Below, in pieces: positions 52,650 through 61,530 of a stretch of DNA of 64,000 nt; the stretch's first letter is position 1, and every line of letters begins with the position of its first letter. The position numbers and the translations under genes are program-made. The notes under the pieces are model-generated. The model saw only the letters and a program-made list of their open reading frames with translations. It was not told the DNA's origin and ran no database searches. The stretch is taken from positions 1,798,001 to 1,862,000 of the forward strand of contig CBDBBY010000001.1 of NCBI GenBank assembly GCA_965203215.1. Reading direction: 5' to 3'. Source of the stretch: CBDBBY01 sp965203215 (GTDB taxonomy: Bacteria; Pseudomonadota; Alphaproteobacteria; Rhodobacterales; Rhodobacteraceae).

Positions 52650-55600
52650 TCAATGCCATCCGAAATCGTCCGGTTCTGGATCGGGGTCCGGTTCGTCAAT
52701 CTCGATTTCCGCGGCGAGCAGCATCGCCAGCTGGAAGGCGTTCTTGAATTCGGATGAGCTTCGTTCGCTTGCACCGAGTTTTTCAATTCGGTCGCCCGCA
52801 TCTCGGATGATTGCCGCAAGGATGTCGTCCGGAGCGAACGGGTAAGCCGCTGCACGGTCTTCAAGTTCCCGCAGATCCAAGAGCCTGCCGCCGATCGCTT
52901 CGTAGGCCGACATGAATTCCGCTTCTTTGGCTTGATCAAGGCCGGGAGCGCGGTCCCGAGGCCCGCGAACCGGGATGAACTTGTTGGCCGAGATACGTTC
53001 CGTCCATCGGTCGCCGAGATAGAAAGCGCGGGCCTTTACGAGCGTCGACTCCATAAGAAAGTAGAACTCGCCTTCTTTCAGGCGCTGCATGTCGCTGATT
53101 GAAACGCGATCCTCCTCCACGAAGCTGGCCGTCCCGCGATCCTCCCAACGCATTCCGAACAATCCGGAACGCGCAGTTCTCCCCGTCGAGACGGCAACCT
53201 TGTGCCGGCCGAATTTCTTCCTGAGGAATTCCCATGTTCTCTGCGCATCCTCCATCGCTCCGGCCGCGGTGAGCCGTGCGTTCGCGGAAGCCGTTTCAGC
53301 GATTTGCGGCGATACGGACTGCATCGCCGCCATGTCCTGTCCGGCGATTACGATCATGAATCCGAGCGATCGCGCTTGAGCCATCATGGTATCGATTCCC
53401 TTCACCATGTAATATCCCGCTTCGTCCAGTACGACGATGAACGGAGACGGGCTTCGGGTCGGCCTCGCGTCGATAATCGCCCGCTTGCTTCCGTCGACCT
53501 CCGACCCGGCGGCGTTGCCCATCATCATCTTCAACATGGCAACGACGATCTTGCCGCAATTTCTCATCTCTTCCGGAGCTTTCTGGAGCGCGGGAAGCAG
53601 CACTACCAGAATGCGCCTGTTCAGTACGACGTCCTCTATGTCGACCTCACCGAACGGCGTGCGGAATATGTGCCCGAAGTCGTCGGCAAGCGATCCCAAG
53701 GGTTTCGTCAATTGCATCGCGAGGAAGCCGTATTGCTCCGCCGCTTTGCCTTCCTGCGCCTCGCCGTTCAGGGCCTTTCCGAGATTGAAGCCGGGCAGCG
53801 AATCGAAGAAGCCCTTCAACGCAAGCTTCGACGAATCTGAGAATTCGCCGTTCAGGGCGCGCAGATAAAGCTCGATCATTCCGCCGCGCGCGCGCAGCTC
53901 TTTCCACGCGGCTTCCGGAATGTCTTCGACTCCCGCAGCCACGCGGCCTTCAAGCAGAGTCTTCTTCACGCCGATGCCGAGCGGAAGATGATCTCGGATC
54001 GACTGGACATCCAGCAGTATGTCTCCCGCGTCCCGCATCTCGCAAAGCGTCTTCATGGTCGATGCGACCAGCGACATGGCGCGGTTTTTCCACATGTCGT
54101 TTCCGGCTCCTGCATCGCTCATGAGCGATGCGATGAGATTCATGAGCTGGTCGGGCGTTCCGTGCGAAAAGGGATTCAGCGTATTCGATTGAACGACGGG
54201 CCCGCCCGCAGGCGTGTCCGGTTCGCCTCCGCCGTCCGTGAAATTGAGAATCCGGTAATCGTCCTGCCGCCCGAAGCGGGACACGAGCGACCATGCCTTT
54301 CCGTGGAATTCGCTGGTGCCCTTTCCGTCGATGAACAGGAATCCGGACGACCAGATCATTGATTGCGAAACCAGGCCGAGCAGGAATTCGGTGTTGTGCG
54401 TGACGACGTAGCTCTCCGCTACGAAAAGTCCGTCGTCGGAATCGGTGCGGATGCAAGACATTTCAAAAGAGCCGGTTTCCGGGCGTTCGGTCCCGCCTGC
54501 GCTTGAGTCATTCGCCTCTCCAATAGGGTGCGGTTCGACGTCCACAATCTCCAGACCGTCGGACAACAGCGAGGGATCGCATTCGGAGGCTCCGGGGACG
54601 ACCTTCTTCTGGCCGGGAAAGGACGCGCGCACGAAATTCCCTTGAACTTCGTTGATCGCTGCGGCGCGTCCGCCCAACGACCAAACGATCTGCTGCAGCA
54701 TGAACGCGTCCTCGCCGTCGAGGGCCGGAATATCGACGCTGTCGCGGCCCTGCCCGCTTGCGGAGACGGTCCGCCGATTGTCGATGAATGCTCTGAACCA
54801 ATTCAGCCGTTCATCGACCGTGCCTGCAAGAGACGGCATGAAGCCGAGGCCGCCCAGTCCTCGCTTGGCCGCATCGGCCGCGCGCCGCGCCGTAAGTTCG
54901 GATCCTTCGATTGGGCCGGGCAACGGTGACGGCAGCGGAACGAATATTCGGCAGGGCGGCGACCCATCGTCCTGCAGGGAGTTCATATGGACGAATATTC
55001 CGATATCGGCTGCGGTTTGCGTCCTCATGCAGCATTCGGCATTTGAATCGCCCGCGCCGCTTCGGGCGCGCACTCGGACGCGCCACAGATGATCGTGCGA
55101 GCAGTCGGTAAATCGGCCGTCGGCGAAGTGCATGCGGATGGCGGGAAGCCGACCTTGCGGATGGACCGATACTATGTTCGTTCTTCGGCCAGAAGGATGG
55201 ATGACCTGATCGTCTGGCCGCAGGTCTCCGTTCCGGACCCAGCCCCGCGGTGTCAGAACGAGCGTGTCCACGGGGAGGCATTTTCCGGCTCCGGTCGTTC
55301 CAAGCACGAACGCATGCCTGCGCGCATCGCTGTTCCCGAGCCACAGCTCTTCGTTGGTAGCTGCGTCGTTGCCGAGGTAGAGAAGCCCTTCTCCGGGCTT
55401 GTGCCTGTTTCCGCTTCCGGGCATCGGGTTCGAATAATCCGGACCGTTCCAAGAAAGCGGCAAGCGGAACGGAAGCCGACCTTTCATTGTCGACATCCAT
55501 GCGCCGTAGACGAGGCCGAGCGGCACCGCGACAAGCCATGCGCCAGGAACGAGCAGCATCAATCCAAGGCAGGCCGCAATTGCCGCTGCAAACACATCCG

Positions 55601-55736
55601 GCATTGAAAGCAGTTCCGTCGCTTCCGCCCATGCCCCGAACACCCTCCGGCGCACAAGCTCCCGCTCCGCGACCATTCCGCGTTCGAGAGTCTTCTTCAG
55701 TCCCTCAACTCCCTTTCGCCGAAGCCGTCTCCGCAA
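52650..55736 (-). CDS. IcmO/DotL/TrbC-like type IVB coupling ATPase, intein-containing
   Basis: A 1028-residue precursor. Residues 1-152 and 449-1028 form a VirD4-type coupling protein: membrane pair at about 47-85, HAFVLGTTGAGK Walker A broken by the intein after Lys152 and resumed at Thr449 (TEFLLGLVSQS), GFLFIDGKGTSEFHGKAWSL, NTLNPFSHGTPDQLMNLIAS, Walker B FIVVLDEAGYYM and the late GQDMAAMQ. The IDGKGT and NPF segments are those of the I-type/Dot-Icm IcmO/TrbC family, which feeds DNA or proteins into the secretion channel. Start is TTG 55736; ATG at residue 21 is possible. Mature length about 732. Confidence 0.87.
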   Translation of the reverse strand: MRRRLRRKGVEGLKKTLERGMVAERELVRRRVFGAWAEATELLSMPDVFAAAIAACLGLMLLVPGAWLVAVPLGLVYGAWMSTMKGRLPFRLPLSWNGPDYSNPMPGSGNRHKPGEGLLYLGNDAATNEELWLGNSDARRHAFVLGTTGAGKCLPVDTLVLTPRGWVRNGDLRPDDQVIHPSGRRTNIVSVHPQGRLPAIRMHFADGRFTDCSHDHLWRVRVRARSGAGDSNAECCMRTQTAADIGIFVHMNSLQDDGSPPCRIFVPLPSPLPGPIEGSELTARRAADAAKRGLGGLGFMPSLAGTVDERLNWFRAFIDNRRTVSASGQGRDSVDIPALDGEDAFMLQQIVWSLGGRAAAINEVQGNFVRASFPGQKKVVPGASECDPSLLSDGLEIVDVEPHPIGEANDSSAGGTERPETGSFEMSCIRTDSDDGLFVAESYVVTHNTEFLLGLVSQSMIWSSGFLFIDGKGTSEFHGKAWSLVSRFGRQDDYRILNFTDGGGEPDTPAGGPVVQSNTLNPFSHGTPDQLMNLIASLMSDAGAGNDMWKNRAMSLVASTMKTLCEMRDAGDILLDVQSIRDHLPLGIGVKKTLLEGRVAAGVEDIPEAAWKELRARGGMIELYLRALNGEFSDSSKLALKGFFDSLPGFNLGKALNGEAQEGKAAEQYGFLAMQLTKPLGSLADDFGHIFRTPFGEVDIEDVVLNRRILVVLLPALQKAPEEMRNCGKIVVAMLKMMMGNAAGSEVDGSKRAIIDARPTRSPSPFIVVLDEAGYYMVKGIDTMMAQARSLGFMIVIAGQDMAAMQSVSPQIAETASANARLTAAGAMEDAQRTWEFLRKKFGRHKVAVSTGRTARSGLFGMRWEDRGTASFVEEDRVSISDMQRLKEGEFYFLMESTLVKARAFYLGDRWTERISANKFIPVRGPRDRAPGLDQAKEAEFMSAYEAIGGRLLDLRELEDRAAAYPFAPDDILAAIIRDAGDRIEKLGASERSSSEFKNAFQLAMLLAAEIEIDEPDPDPEPDDFGWH
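54393..55280 (-). other. intein in the P-loop of the coupling ATPase (296 residues)
   Basis: Between Lys152 and Thr449 lies a self-splicing element. Block A is CLPVDTLVLTPRGWVRNGDL with Cys1; block B is DGRFTDCSHDHLWRVR with its His; the C-terminal blocks are GLFVAESYVVTHN, ending His-Asn before Thr+1. A middle part (ERLNWFRAFIDNRRTVSASG, VWSLGGRAAA) looks like a degenerate LAGLIDADG/DOD homing endonuclease that has lost its acidic DxDG residues. Splicing would restore GTTGAGKT exactly. The residues for splicing are present; homing activity is probably lost. Confidence 0.92.
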
Positions 55737-56007
55737 TCGCTCCGCTCTTTGATCCCTCGTTCGAATTCAAATTGCATATCGCCGGACACCGTTCGATCCG
55801 GAACGCTTCAGATTCCGGATGCAGTTCCGCATGCGATGCAGAGGCAAGTTGCGCATTCCTGCGGATTTGAATTCGTTGGAGATCGCGCCCGAATGCGTGG
55901 AAAGACCGAATGTGCCGAATCCGAATGCGCAAAATACCGGCTGCCGCTCGCCGACCGGAACGTGCTGCGGGATCGCTGCATTCGGACCGAAAAACGCAAA
56001 CAAGGAA
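55737..56007. other. spacer, nothing recognised
   Basis: No supported gene upstream of the coupling protein. It may contain that gene's promoter. Confidence 0.4.
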
Positions 56008-56214
56008 GGTGCATCCCATGTTTTTTGGAGCGGCGGCAATCCCTCCAATCGGTGAGTTGCATTCGAAACAGCATTTGATGGCGAGGAGAGCGATGGCGCC
56101 AGGGCGCATATCGTGTTTTTTGGATTGAGTCGGTTCCACACTCTCTCGCGTCGCCCGACCCAAGTGTTTCGAGGGCTGCAATTGTGACCGACCAAGAATC
56201 ATGAGACGCACCCA
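56008..56214. repeat. composite MITE (class A end joined to class B end, 207 bp)
   Basis: The left end AAGGTGCATCCCATGTTTTT with the transposase-tail sequence (CAAATGCTGTTTCGAATGC on the minus strand) is joined near 56090 to a class B unit ending GAATCATGAGACGCACCC. This single copy keeps both the 3' and 5' ends of an ISKra4-type element and shows how classes A and B arise from one parent by internal deletion. Confidence 0.72.
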
Positions 56215-56718
56215 TGGCACCACTTTCGACCAGCGCCGCCTCCCTTTCTCATCACCCAAAAAACCCACATGATCGGCCTTTGGCCGCCTGCCCCCGACCA
56301 TGAAACGGATTTCGCCGCTTCCCCTTCGACCGCTCAATGCCGAGGAGCAGCCGGACACCATGTATGCCGTCCGTCCCTGCGCGGCGGGCTTCGAGGCCGG
56401 CGCTTAACATGCCCGGCCAAACCTGCGGACTTGCCGGCCCGCAACGGATGAAGGACAGCAGCCTTGAACATCCGGCCGCCGGACGGGCGGCGACACGACC
56501 GGCCTGACGCAAGCCATGCTCCGCGCAACGGGATCGCCAGCGGGCCAAAACGGAGGCCGCCCGCGAACGCCATCCCGGCTCCGGGGAGCGAAAGCCCGCA
56601 GATGCCGTCCGGCCCCGGTACGGCTGGGGACCGGTCGAAGTGTGCCCGGCGGAAGAAAAGTTTCATGCCAAATGGGCCGCATCCAAACAAGGAGCAGTCG
56701 CGCTTGGCGCGGCCAGCT
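56215..56718. other. unassigned GC-rich stretch
   Basis: Open frames exist on both strands but none shows a motif; the region looks like eroded mobile DNA. It begins beside a class B repeat end at 56205. Confidence 0.35.
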
Positions 56719-57825
56719 TCAGTGCGGCCGAAGATTCGATGCGATGCCGTCCGTCATGATGCCCAGCATGGCGGCGTTCGCGACGGCCAGGCGCGTGGCG
56801 AGCTCCAGATTCAGGTAGCGCATGCGCGCGTTGATCGACTGGAGATCAATCAAATCCTGAAGAAGGGCTCGCTCGGATTTCGAGTGGCGCTCGACCAGCA
56901 CATCCGTGTCCGGGGAGTGGTAGGAAGCGACCCTGATTTCGAGCGCCTGCAGTTCGCTGACGGTTTCGGGGATCGTTCTTGAATAGCCGGTGCGCGAAGC
57001 CATCGTCCGATACGGTTCAGACGGCAACTTCGGAATTCTGAGCTGCATGGCCGCTTCGACCGCAGCGGCGGCGGCTTGGTTTCGGGCTTGGGTCGAACGT
57101 CGCCAGACCGCTTCCGACAGGCCTGCGGGCGTCGAAAGGTCATTTTCCGTAAGCGGCTTAGGCGGAACAGGGTTGACCGTATTCGAAATCAGCCTCGTCG
57201 CCGCGCGCGCCGCATCGGCATCCAGGACCGGAGCGGTCGGGCTGCGGACGATCCAGCTCCAGTCGGTCGTCGCGTCCTCCGAGCCTCCGGCGTTCCGAAG
57301 CTCGTCCCGCTCTCTGGCAAGCCATGCCGACAGCCGGACGCCGCCCTCCTTGACCGCGGGCTGCATTCCGTAGTTCCAGACCGCGACCGAATTTGAAATC
57401 GCCCTGCCGGTCGCGGCTGCGCTTGCGCCGCTCGGGCGCGCGTCCGACATGTCCATGAGCAGACAGAAATCGGGATTCGGATCGAAGCGCCGACCTTCCG
57501 CCTCGGCCCGGAACATGTCCCGCAGCCTCAATGCCGCGTTCTGGGCCTCGCCGTCCGCGATGCGTTTGCGGGCCTCGACCTGCCGGTCGAGATACTGGCT
57601 GTTCTGCTGGCTCTGCTTTTGCAGCGCCGAAACGATGTCTCGAGCTGCGTCCGCAGTGGCGCGAGTCGTATGAGCGCGGGTTTGGCTATGAAATGCGCTT
57701 ATCGCGCCGCAATTGCACCCCTGCGCGAACAAGGCCTGCGCATTGCCCGCAGACAGGCACAAGATCGCCGTCGCGACGGCCGCTCCGGTGGCGCCGGGAC
57801 GGATTTTCGGAAGCAGCTGTTTCAA
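56719..57825 (-). CDS. exported protein of the type IVB secretion locus
   Basis: A 368-residue protein with a signal peptide (GAAVATAILCLSAGNAQA) and a Cys pair GCNCG soon after. The rest is helical and Ala-rich (DIVSALQKQSQQNSQYLDRQ, coiled-coil-like), ending LELATRLAVANAAMLGIMTD. I cannot assign a named family; in I-type conjugation loci periplasmic proteins of this size occur beside the coupling gene. It starts at TTG 57825 in a four-base overlap (TTGA) with the upstream gene. Confidence 0.65.
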   Translation of the reverse strand: MKQLLPKIRPGATGAAVATAILCLSAGNAQALFAQGCNCGAISAFHSQTRAHTTRATADAARDIVSALQKQSQQNSQYLDRQVEARKRIADGEAQNAALRLRDMFRAEAEGRRFDPNPDFCLLMDMSDARPSGASAAATGRAISNSVAVWNYGMQPAVKEGGVRLSAWLARERDELRNAGGSEDATTDWSWIVRSPTAPVLDADAARAATRLISNTVNPVPPKPLTENDLSTPAGLSEAVWRRSTQARNQAAAAAVEAAMQLRIPKLPSEPYRTMASRTGYSRTIPETVSELQALEIRVASYHSPDTDVLVERHSKSERALLQDLIDLQSINARMRYLNLELATRLAVANAAMLGIMTDGIASNLRPH

Positions 57826-58430
57826 CGCTCGTCCTCCACCCCGTAAAGAGAGTTCCAGATTTCATCGACCAAGGTTCCGGAGGTGCCGCCGACCGCCGCG
57901 CCCGGAGGTTCGGCGGGCACGGGATCCCCTGCGGAAACGGACGGCGATGCTTGCTGCCGCGCGGCGGCAAGCGCATTTGCCGGGAAGTTCACGAGATCGA
58001 AGCTGGACGCGAAATCGGGCAAAACGAAAGTTGACTCGCCTTTCGTCGCCGTCGCGAGCCCCCTCGTGGCCTCCATCCATTTTTTGCGGGCGAAGCCGCA
58101 GAACTGGCGCGCTTGGGAACCGCCCCCGTTGAGAATGCCGTCCAGCGATCCCGAAAACAGCGAGCCGAGGCCGCCGGACGGCGCGAACGTGTCGATGGGC
58201 AAACTCATCAACCCTTCAAGGCAGCCGAGATCGCCGACAGGCGCGGGAGGCGCGATGGCCGCTTCGGAACGCCGCACGGAAAACTCGATCTGGTCGCGGA
58301 CGCTTGCCGCGACCCGCGTGCGCGAGCGATCCGAGCACCGCTCGCTCGTCATGTCCATTATCCAATCGGCTTGCGCCGGCAGGGCGAAGCTGATCGCCGC
58401 GCATGCCGCCAAGACGGACTGCTTCATCAT
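57822..58430 (-). CDS. small exported protein of the type IVB secretion locus
   Basis: A 202-residue protein with a clear signal peptide (QSVLAACAAISFALPAQA) and paired Cys residues (SERCSDRS, GCLEG, FCGFARKKW). The C-terminus is Pro/Gly/Ala-rich (GDPVPAEPPGAAVGGTSG). AAGGA stands about 8 bases before the ATG at 58428-58430. It is coupled to the next gene, which lies upstream of the IcmO-like gene on the same strand. Family unknown. Confidence 0.65.
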   Translation of the reverse strand: MMKQSVLAACAAISFALPAQADWIMDMTSERCSDRSRTRVAASVRDQIEFSVRRSEAAIAPPAPVGDLGCLEGLMSLPIDTFAPSGGLGSLFSGSLDGILNGGGSQARQFCGFARKKWMEATRGLATATKGESTFVLPDFASSFDLVNFPANALAAARQQASPSVSAGDPVPAEPPGAAVGGTSGTLVDEIWNSLYGVEDER

Positions 58431-58728
58431 GTCGCTGATCCTTCAAATGTGGCCATCGGCCGCATCGTCGACTGTGGCCGCAAGGGGCGAAACTCGGAAG
58501 CGGCAATCGGCCATGACAGGCGGAACCGGGCGGCGGGCGGCATTTTCCGGTTGATAATTCCTGCAGCCCGAATGTTCGCGCGCGAACCGAATTCCGAACA
58601 GCCGAAGGATGCGCTCGCGAATGTCTTCGCAACGAGTGCTGCCGAATTGGCCCTCCCCGCAAGGCGGATGCATCAGATCAAGAAACTCGGCATTGCTTCC
58701 GGCAAAGGTGGCAGCCGGTATCCGGGCA
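58431..58728. other. spacer, nothing recognised
   Basis: No gene supported. The promoter of the two exported-protein genes should lie at the left end. Confidence 0.4.
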
Positions 58729-58838
58729 TGTTTCACGTTTTTTGGTTGAGTCGGTTCCGCGCACTCGCGTGTCGCTTGGGTCCAGTGTTTCGAGGGAGCA
58801 GCAACTGCCTGCCAAGACTCATGAAACACACCACGGTA
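58729..58838. repeat. MITE-like repeat, class B
   Basis: Ends GCATGTTTCACGTTTTTTGG and CCAAGACTCATGAAACACAC form inverted repeats. The interior TTGAGTCGGTTCCGCGCACT resembles the 5' end of the ISKra4 element. About 110 bp. Confidence 0.75.
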
Positions 58839-58850
58839 TCCTTGTCAGGG

Positions 58851-59015
58851 TGTGCGTCCCATTTTTGGGGGTGAGGAGGGAGAGGCGCAGCTGGTCGAAA
58901 GCGGGGCCAACGCTCTGACCGCCTTCAAATGCTGCGTCAAAAATAATTGCTGGGCTGAATTTCTTGATTGGCGGGACTGTCGCGCTGCGGTCTGCCCAAA
59001 AAATGGGACGCCCCG
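58851..59015. repeat. MITE-like repeat, class A
   Basis: It begins GTGTGCGTCCCATTTTTGGG and ends CAAAAAATGGGACGCCCC. The interior still reads as a transposase tail (VESGANALTAFKCCVKNN, AEFLDWRDCRAAV), the best-preserved coding trace among class A copies. It sits 12 bases from a class B copy, the same order as at 15375-15661. Confidence 0.8.
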
Positions 59016-59270
59016 ATTGCTCGACCAGGAAAAATTCTCGGCGGGCCTGGACCGAACGGATGGGCCGCGCGACGGTCGGTCCTAGCTCGGGAACGCCGCG
59101 CAAGCTGTCGTCTTCCGCGCCGAGCCTTTGCGAAAAAAAACGGATGGACGGCCCGCGCGGAGCGATATAGAGTGCGGGAGAATGAAGCGGCCAGTCGCGC
59201 CGAACGGATTGGCGATGCGGCGCCCGGCCCGATGCGCGCTTGATGAACTTCTTGCGACGGGAATTGGGCG
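59016..59270. other. spacer
   Basis: No gene seen; a ribosome-binding-like GGGAAT precedes the next gene. Confidence 0.4.
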
Positions 59271-59636
59271 ATGAGCGAGCCGACGATCCATGAGGTTTCC
59301 AAGGAGCCGGCGACGCTGAGGGAACAGATGAACACGCATCAAGCGAAGTATGAAGGCGCTTTGGACAGGTTCCGCGCCGATATGGCCCAAAAGGACACCG
59401 CCTTCGAAAGGCTCCGGACCGACATGGCCAATAACCAAGGTGCCTTCGAAAGGCTCCGGACCGACATGGCCAATAACCAAGGTGCCTTCGAAGAGCTCCG
59501 GACCGACATGGCGAAGCGAGATGCCGAAACGGCGCAACGCGAAATCAACCGCATGCGATGGCTGGCCGGCATATGGATCGCCGGCGTTCTTGTTACAATC
59601 GCGGCAATGGGAATCTTCATCCGTTTGGCGATCTGA
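59271..59636 (+). CDS. small coiled-coil protein with C-terminal membrane anchor
   Basis: A 121-residue protein: an N-terminal coiled coil with three to four 14-residue repeats (FERLRTDMANNQGA), then one C-terminal membrane segment (WLAGIWIAGVLVTIAAMGIF, about 96-115). The DNA repeat unit is 42 bp starting about 59379, 59421, 59463 and 59505. Function unknown; architecture echoes the repeat proteins at 34156, 46863 and 62296 but with the anchor at the other end. Confidence 0.6.
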   Translation: MSEPTIHEVSKEPATLREQMNTHQAKYEGALDRFRADMAQKDTAFERLRTDMANNQGAFERLRTDMANNQGAFEELRTDMAKRDAETAQREINRMRWLAGIWIAGVLVTIAAMGIFIRLAI

Positions 59637-59639
59637 CGC

Positions 59640-59800
59640 GGTGCGGCGTGCGGCACGCCGCGTGGCGCAACGGCCTCAGCGCCGAGGACGCCGCCTGCGC
59701 CGGCGGCGTTCCCAGGGCAACATTGTTCCGCTGGGACCCGCGGCGGAAGGAGGGGCGTTTTCAAGCCGACTCAAGACCGGCCTCGGATCGCGTGCGGACG
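59640..59800 (+). pseudogene. helix-turn-helix transposase-type fragment
   Basis: It reads HAAWRNGLSAEDAACAGGV then PRATLFRWDPRRKEG, the N-terminal HTH style of IS481/IS3-like integrases. A related HAARRNGLSAEDA occurs at 37316-37360. Only about 40 codons remain and the sequence runs on into a DUF3299 remnant. Confidence 0.45.
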
Positions 59801-59804
59801 GGCT

Positions 59805-60085
59805 GGAACGGCGAAACCGTTCGCTTGCCGGGTTTCATTGTGCCCATCGATTTCGAAGGTTCGTCGGTGACCTTCTTCATCCCCGTGCCTTATTTCGGCG
59901 CTTGCGTCCACGTCCCGCCGCCGCCGCCTCCAAATCAGCTGGCGTCTGTGACGACCGAAACACCCTACGAATCCGAGGGGCTGTTCGAAGCTGTGAATGT
60001 CACCGGCGTGCTCGGCACAGACCCGACCTCCACCCGACCCGTTTCGTCCACCGATTTTTTCGGACCTTCGCCCCAAGACCAGTGA
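59805..60085 (+). pseudogene. DUF3299 protein C-terminal remnant
   Basis: It reads GETVRLPGFIVPIDFEGSSV, FFIPVPYFGACVHVPPPPPP, then LFEAVNVTGVLG to a TAA-like end at 60085. The PYFGACIHVPPPPPNQ box is the DUF3299 hallmark (small lipoproteins often linked to metal or cell-envelope loci). The N-terminus with its signal is missing, and upstream codons belong to another fragment. No function expected now. Confidence 0.72.
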
Positions 60086-60094
60086 CGCGACCGA

Positions 60095-60270
60095 CAGCAG
60101 CATCGCCAAGATCGTCCAAATTCAAAACGACGAGGGTCCTCCCTCTGCCGAGCGCTTTGAACACTGCGAGCGCCAGACCGGGGAGGCTTGCATGGAACGG
60201 GTCGGCGCGTGCCGCAAGAGGTTCTGGAAGACCGGGATGCGCGATCGCACGGAACTTCCGACTAGAGCGT
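60095..60270. repeat. dispersed repeat shared with 44290-44440
   Basis: TCTGCCGAGCGCTTTGA, GAGCGCCAGA and TTCTGGAAGACCGGGATGCG parallel CACTGCCGAGCGCTTTGA and TTCTGGAAGACCAGGATGCG near 44318-44420. At the second site the segment encodes a small protein; here the frame is broken. Confidence 0.65.
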
Positions 60271-60694
60271 GACATGTCAGACCCACGCCCCCTCCCAGCT
60301 CGCCGTGTCCAGTGGACGCACAACCGGAATCCACAAATTAGGCCGGACATTCAAAGAGTTGCTCAAAACAGCCCCAAGGAACTTCCGCTTAACCCAAAAA
60401 ATGGGATGCATCCAGTTTCATCGAGTACCGGCAAGTTTTGGCGGTTGATGCACAAGGGCGCGCCGCAATTCATTCAGGCACGAATTCACTTGGAATCTGG
60501 ACACAGGCAAAAACCGAAAACGTCGCATCCGACGGCAATCTGCTGGACAATGACATGATCCCACATGCCATCGTGGACGGGTTTCCGCGTCCGGACATAT
60601 CGACGACCATCTGATTGCCCAATGCGCGCAGGCTTGGCCGCTGGCGGCGAGGGTGGGCCTGCGCATCCCGCAGGCATGAAGATTAGGACAAGGT
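60271..60694. other. unassigned; contains a solo ISKra4-type end
   Basis: TAACCCAAAAAATGGGATGC at 60392-60411 is a class A right end without a matching left end nearby. No gene is recognisable in the rest. Confidence 0.45.
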
Positions 60695-60985
60695 CATTCG
60701 GCCAGTGGCCGACCTGCGCTCGCGCTCGGCGCCCGACAGCTTGCCCTTCTTCGACAAAGCGTTCAGATCCAGCAGATCATTCAGCTTCTTTCGGTTCGCC
60801 GGACTGCGGAAGCCTCGGTCAAAGCTGCACCCCCGCAGGTTGGGGAACGCCTTCCGGCAGCGCTCGACCAATGGAACAGCGATGTCTGCGTCACCGCCGG
60901 TCAACATGATCTCGTAGGCGAGCACGAACCCGTTCCCGTCCTTGACGACGCAGACGAACCGGATCCCGAACCGTCGCAAAAATGC
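60695..60985 (-). pseudogene. ISNCY-type transposase fragment
   Basis: On the minus strand: FGIRFVCVVKDGNGFVLAYE, MLTGGDADIAVPLVERC, RGCSFDRGFRSPANRKKL and LDLNALSKKGKLSGAERER, the DDE part of ISNCY-group transposases. Both termini are missing. A further short echo (GKLSAAEREAEPDTRKRL) lies at about 62040-62100. Confidence 0.65.
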
Positions 60986-61082
60986 TGAACCCGTACAGCG
61001 GGTTGCTCACCTAACTACATTGCTTTACAATGTCAAAAAAATAGACAGCTTGCTCTGTTGGAACAAAATATGTCTCTGATCC

Positions 61083-61518
61083 TCAAGGTTCCTTCTCACG
61101 CCTTTTTGATTTGTATGCATGCAAACCAAACCCGCCAAAGCCTCCCGTGATAAAAGAGGCAAGCAACGCCACAATATCGATAAAGAGCTCCTTATTATCC
61201 GGAAGGAGACGGAATGTCAAAAAACAAGAAATCCGACACCAGCAAAAAAAATACCAACTGGTAATTTCTATCGGTGCTGGCTAGTCTTCGAGTTGCTGCC
61301 TCGTTCTCGGATTTGTTCTTCAAGAATTGCGAAACGTGTTCTGATTCAAGTTTTTCAAATATCGGATGATATCCTCCGCCAGATTGTGCAAAAATTGAAC
61401 TTATTCTTCTTGTGACGAGCGCTGCTGGCTCTTCTTGACTTTGTGAAACGCTTTGACTGCTGCCATCTCCAGATGAAACATCTTGGATCGGCGAATCCTT
61501 GTCTTCATTCGTACTTAC
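61083..61518 (-). pseudogene. small two-segment membrane protein, frameshifted
   Basis: Coding-like sequence EDKDSPIQDVSSGDGSSQSV, HPIFEKLESEHVSQFLKNKS, NYQLVFFLLVSDFLFF (membrane segment 1) ends at a TAA, but another frame continues ELFIDIVALLASFITGGFGG (segment 2) and YKSKRREKEP to the TGA at 61083. The shift lies after the run of eight T (complement of the A run at 61243-61250). No ATG start is present where a ribosome-binding site AAGGAAG would place it (GTA at 61516-61518). DUF2335-like layout; low certainty. Confidence 0.38.
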
Positions 61519-61530
61519 TGTTTTCTTCCT

